Shown here piece after piece: positions 63,556 to 64,000 of a stretch of 64,000 bases of DNA (position 1 is the first letter of the stretch; each line of letters starts with the position of its first letter). Source of the DNA: Candidatus Fermentithermobacillus carboniphilus (GTDB taxonomy: Bacteria > Bacillota > Sulfobacillia > Fermentithermobacillales > Fermentithermobacillaceae); NCBI GenBank assembly GCA_018208355.1, contig CP062796.1, forward strand, positions 1,644,494 to 1,708,493, read 5' to 3'. The notes under the pieces were generated by a model. It saw only the letters and a list, made by a program, of their open reading frames with translations. It made no database searches and was not told the DNA's origin. The position numbers and the translations under genes are program-made.

Positions 63556-64000
63556 TCAAGACCTGTAAGTTTGACGTGGACCGTTCGGCATAAGCCTTTC
63601 AGAGAACCTGGTTAATATCGCCTTCGCAGCGTCCCGGGCCGAGTTGGGCCGCCCCAGCGATTTTGCGGCTCTGGCCATCTCATTTCGAGTCGTCTCGTTC
63701 TGGAGCAACATCAGAACCAGTTCCCTCGTAGTGCAGGGATTTTTCGAGACAAGCCCTGCACCGTGTTGTATGAGAAACTTGGAGTTCTCTTCTTCTTGGC
63801 CAGGGATAGGTCTGTGAATCACCAGGGGAAGCCCGCACGCCAGGGCCTCGGATACCGTAAGTCCTCCAGCTTTCGTTACTGCTATGTCAGAGACCGCCAT
63901 GAGCTCATGCATGGTGTCCACGTATCCGAAAACTTTCACGGGATTTCTTGAACCCCTTGTGGCTTCTTCGCATTTGGCTTTCAAAGATTTGTCGTAGCCC
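63556..64000 (-). CDS. MurG/UgtP-like glycosyltransferase, C-terminal part
   Basis: The frame is open to the window's right edge, so the N-terminal part is missing. The visible 147 residues carry the GT-B C-terminal nucleotide-sugar motif: F-G-Y-V-D-T-M, A-V-S-D-I-A-V-T-K-A-G-G-L-T, S-E-A-L-A and P-G-Q-E-E-E-N. This fits processive diglucosyl-diacylglycerol synthases or MGDG synthases. It is the first visible gene of the minus-strand group with the deacetylase and the YkoP-like protein. Confidence 0.88.
   Translation of the reverse strand, partial: GYDKSLKAKCEEATRGSRNPVKVFGYVDTMHELMAVSDIAVTKAGGLTVSEALACGLPLVIHRPIPGQEEENSKFLIQHGAGLVSKNPCTTRELVLMLLQNETTRNEMARAAKSLGRPNSARDAAKAILTRFSERLMPNGPRQTYRS

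Overview
The window looks like a chromosome segment from an anaerobic, spore-forming, probably thermophilic Firmicute of the Clostridia type. The evidence is: a maf-radC-mreBCD-mrdA-minCDE-rodA shape and division block, a SleB/CwlJ-type wall hydrolase, the NiaR repressor, GatCAB indirect tRNA amidation, an Rnf complex, a trimeric-type bifurcating [FeFe]-hydrogenase, and a tungsten-type aldehyde:ferredoxin oxidoreductase with its own MoaD-like protein. A branched-chain polyamine synthase (BpsA) and an XPB-type helicase support a hot habitat. I see no insertion sequences, phage genes, CRISPR arrays, rRNA or tRNA genes. No gene-free stretch exceeds about 300 bases.

Layout. 1-1745: an Asp23/Gls24 protein and sigma-54. 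1809-7545: a promoter, then rnfC-D-E-A-B and apbE; no rnfG is present. 7654-17106: a DUF4321 protein, maf, radC, mreB-C-D, mrdA, minC-D-E, rodA and an RseC-like protein. 17116-20408 (minus): an XPB helicase and its helicase-associated partner. 20615-30491: uvrD/pcrA, ligA, gatC-A-B, murB and a TrmA/RumA methyltransferase. 30582-39896: the hydrogenase region, made of an ECF-like membrane protein, a fusion of a GHKL ATPase with a sensory-type [FeFe]-hydrogenase, a DRTGG protein, HndA, a second ATPase, HndB, an HndC fused to a GltD-like flavoprotein, and HndD. 39953-44403: fmdB, an ECF S-component, a SleB-like hydrolase, niaR, a cation-efflux gene behind a structured leader, and dppA. 44464-51577: M20 peptidase, AEC transporter, asparaginase-like amidase, HAD hydrolase, OGG1-type glycosylase, EamA transporter, bpsA. 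51702-59179: moaD-like and aor behind a second structured leader, lipid kinase, class-II-aldolase-like protein behind a third leader, MATE exporter, flavin reductase, crotonase. 59248-64000: a 926-residue PEGA protein, a YkoP-like protein, a polysaccharide deacetylase and a partial glycosyltransferase.

How the genes work together. Reduced ferredoxin from the tungsten aldehyde oxidoreductase and other oxidoreductases can be used either by Rnf (ferredoxin to NAD+, with ion pumping) or by the HndABCD-type hydrogenase (ferredoxin plus pyridine nucleotide to H2). The hydrogenase operon carries its own sensor-like module: a sensory H-cluster protein fused to an ATPase, a DRTGG protein and a second ATPase. 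This module is the most likely under-described system here. The HndC-GltD fusion could change which pyridine nucleotide is used, or add a further electron-branching flavin.

TTG start codons with strong ribosome binding sites are common, so several starts given here lie downstream of the longest possible open frame. All assignments come from reading the sequence; no database search was run.
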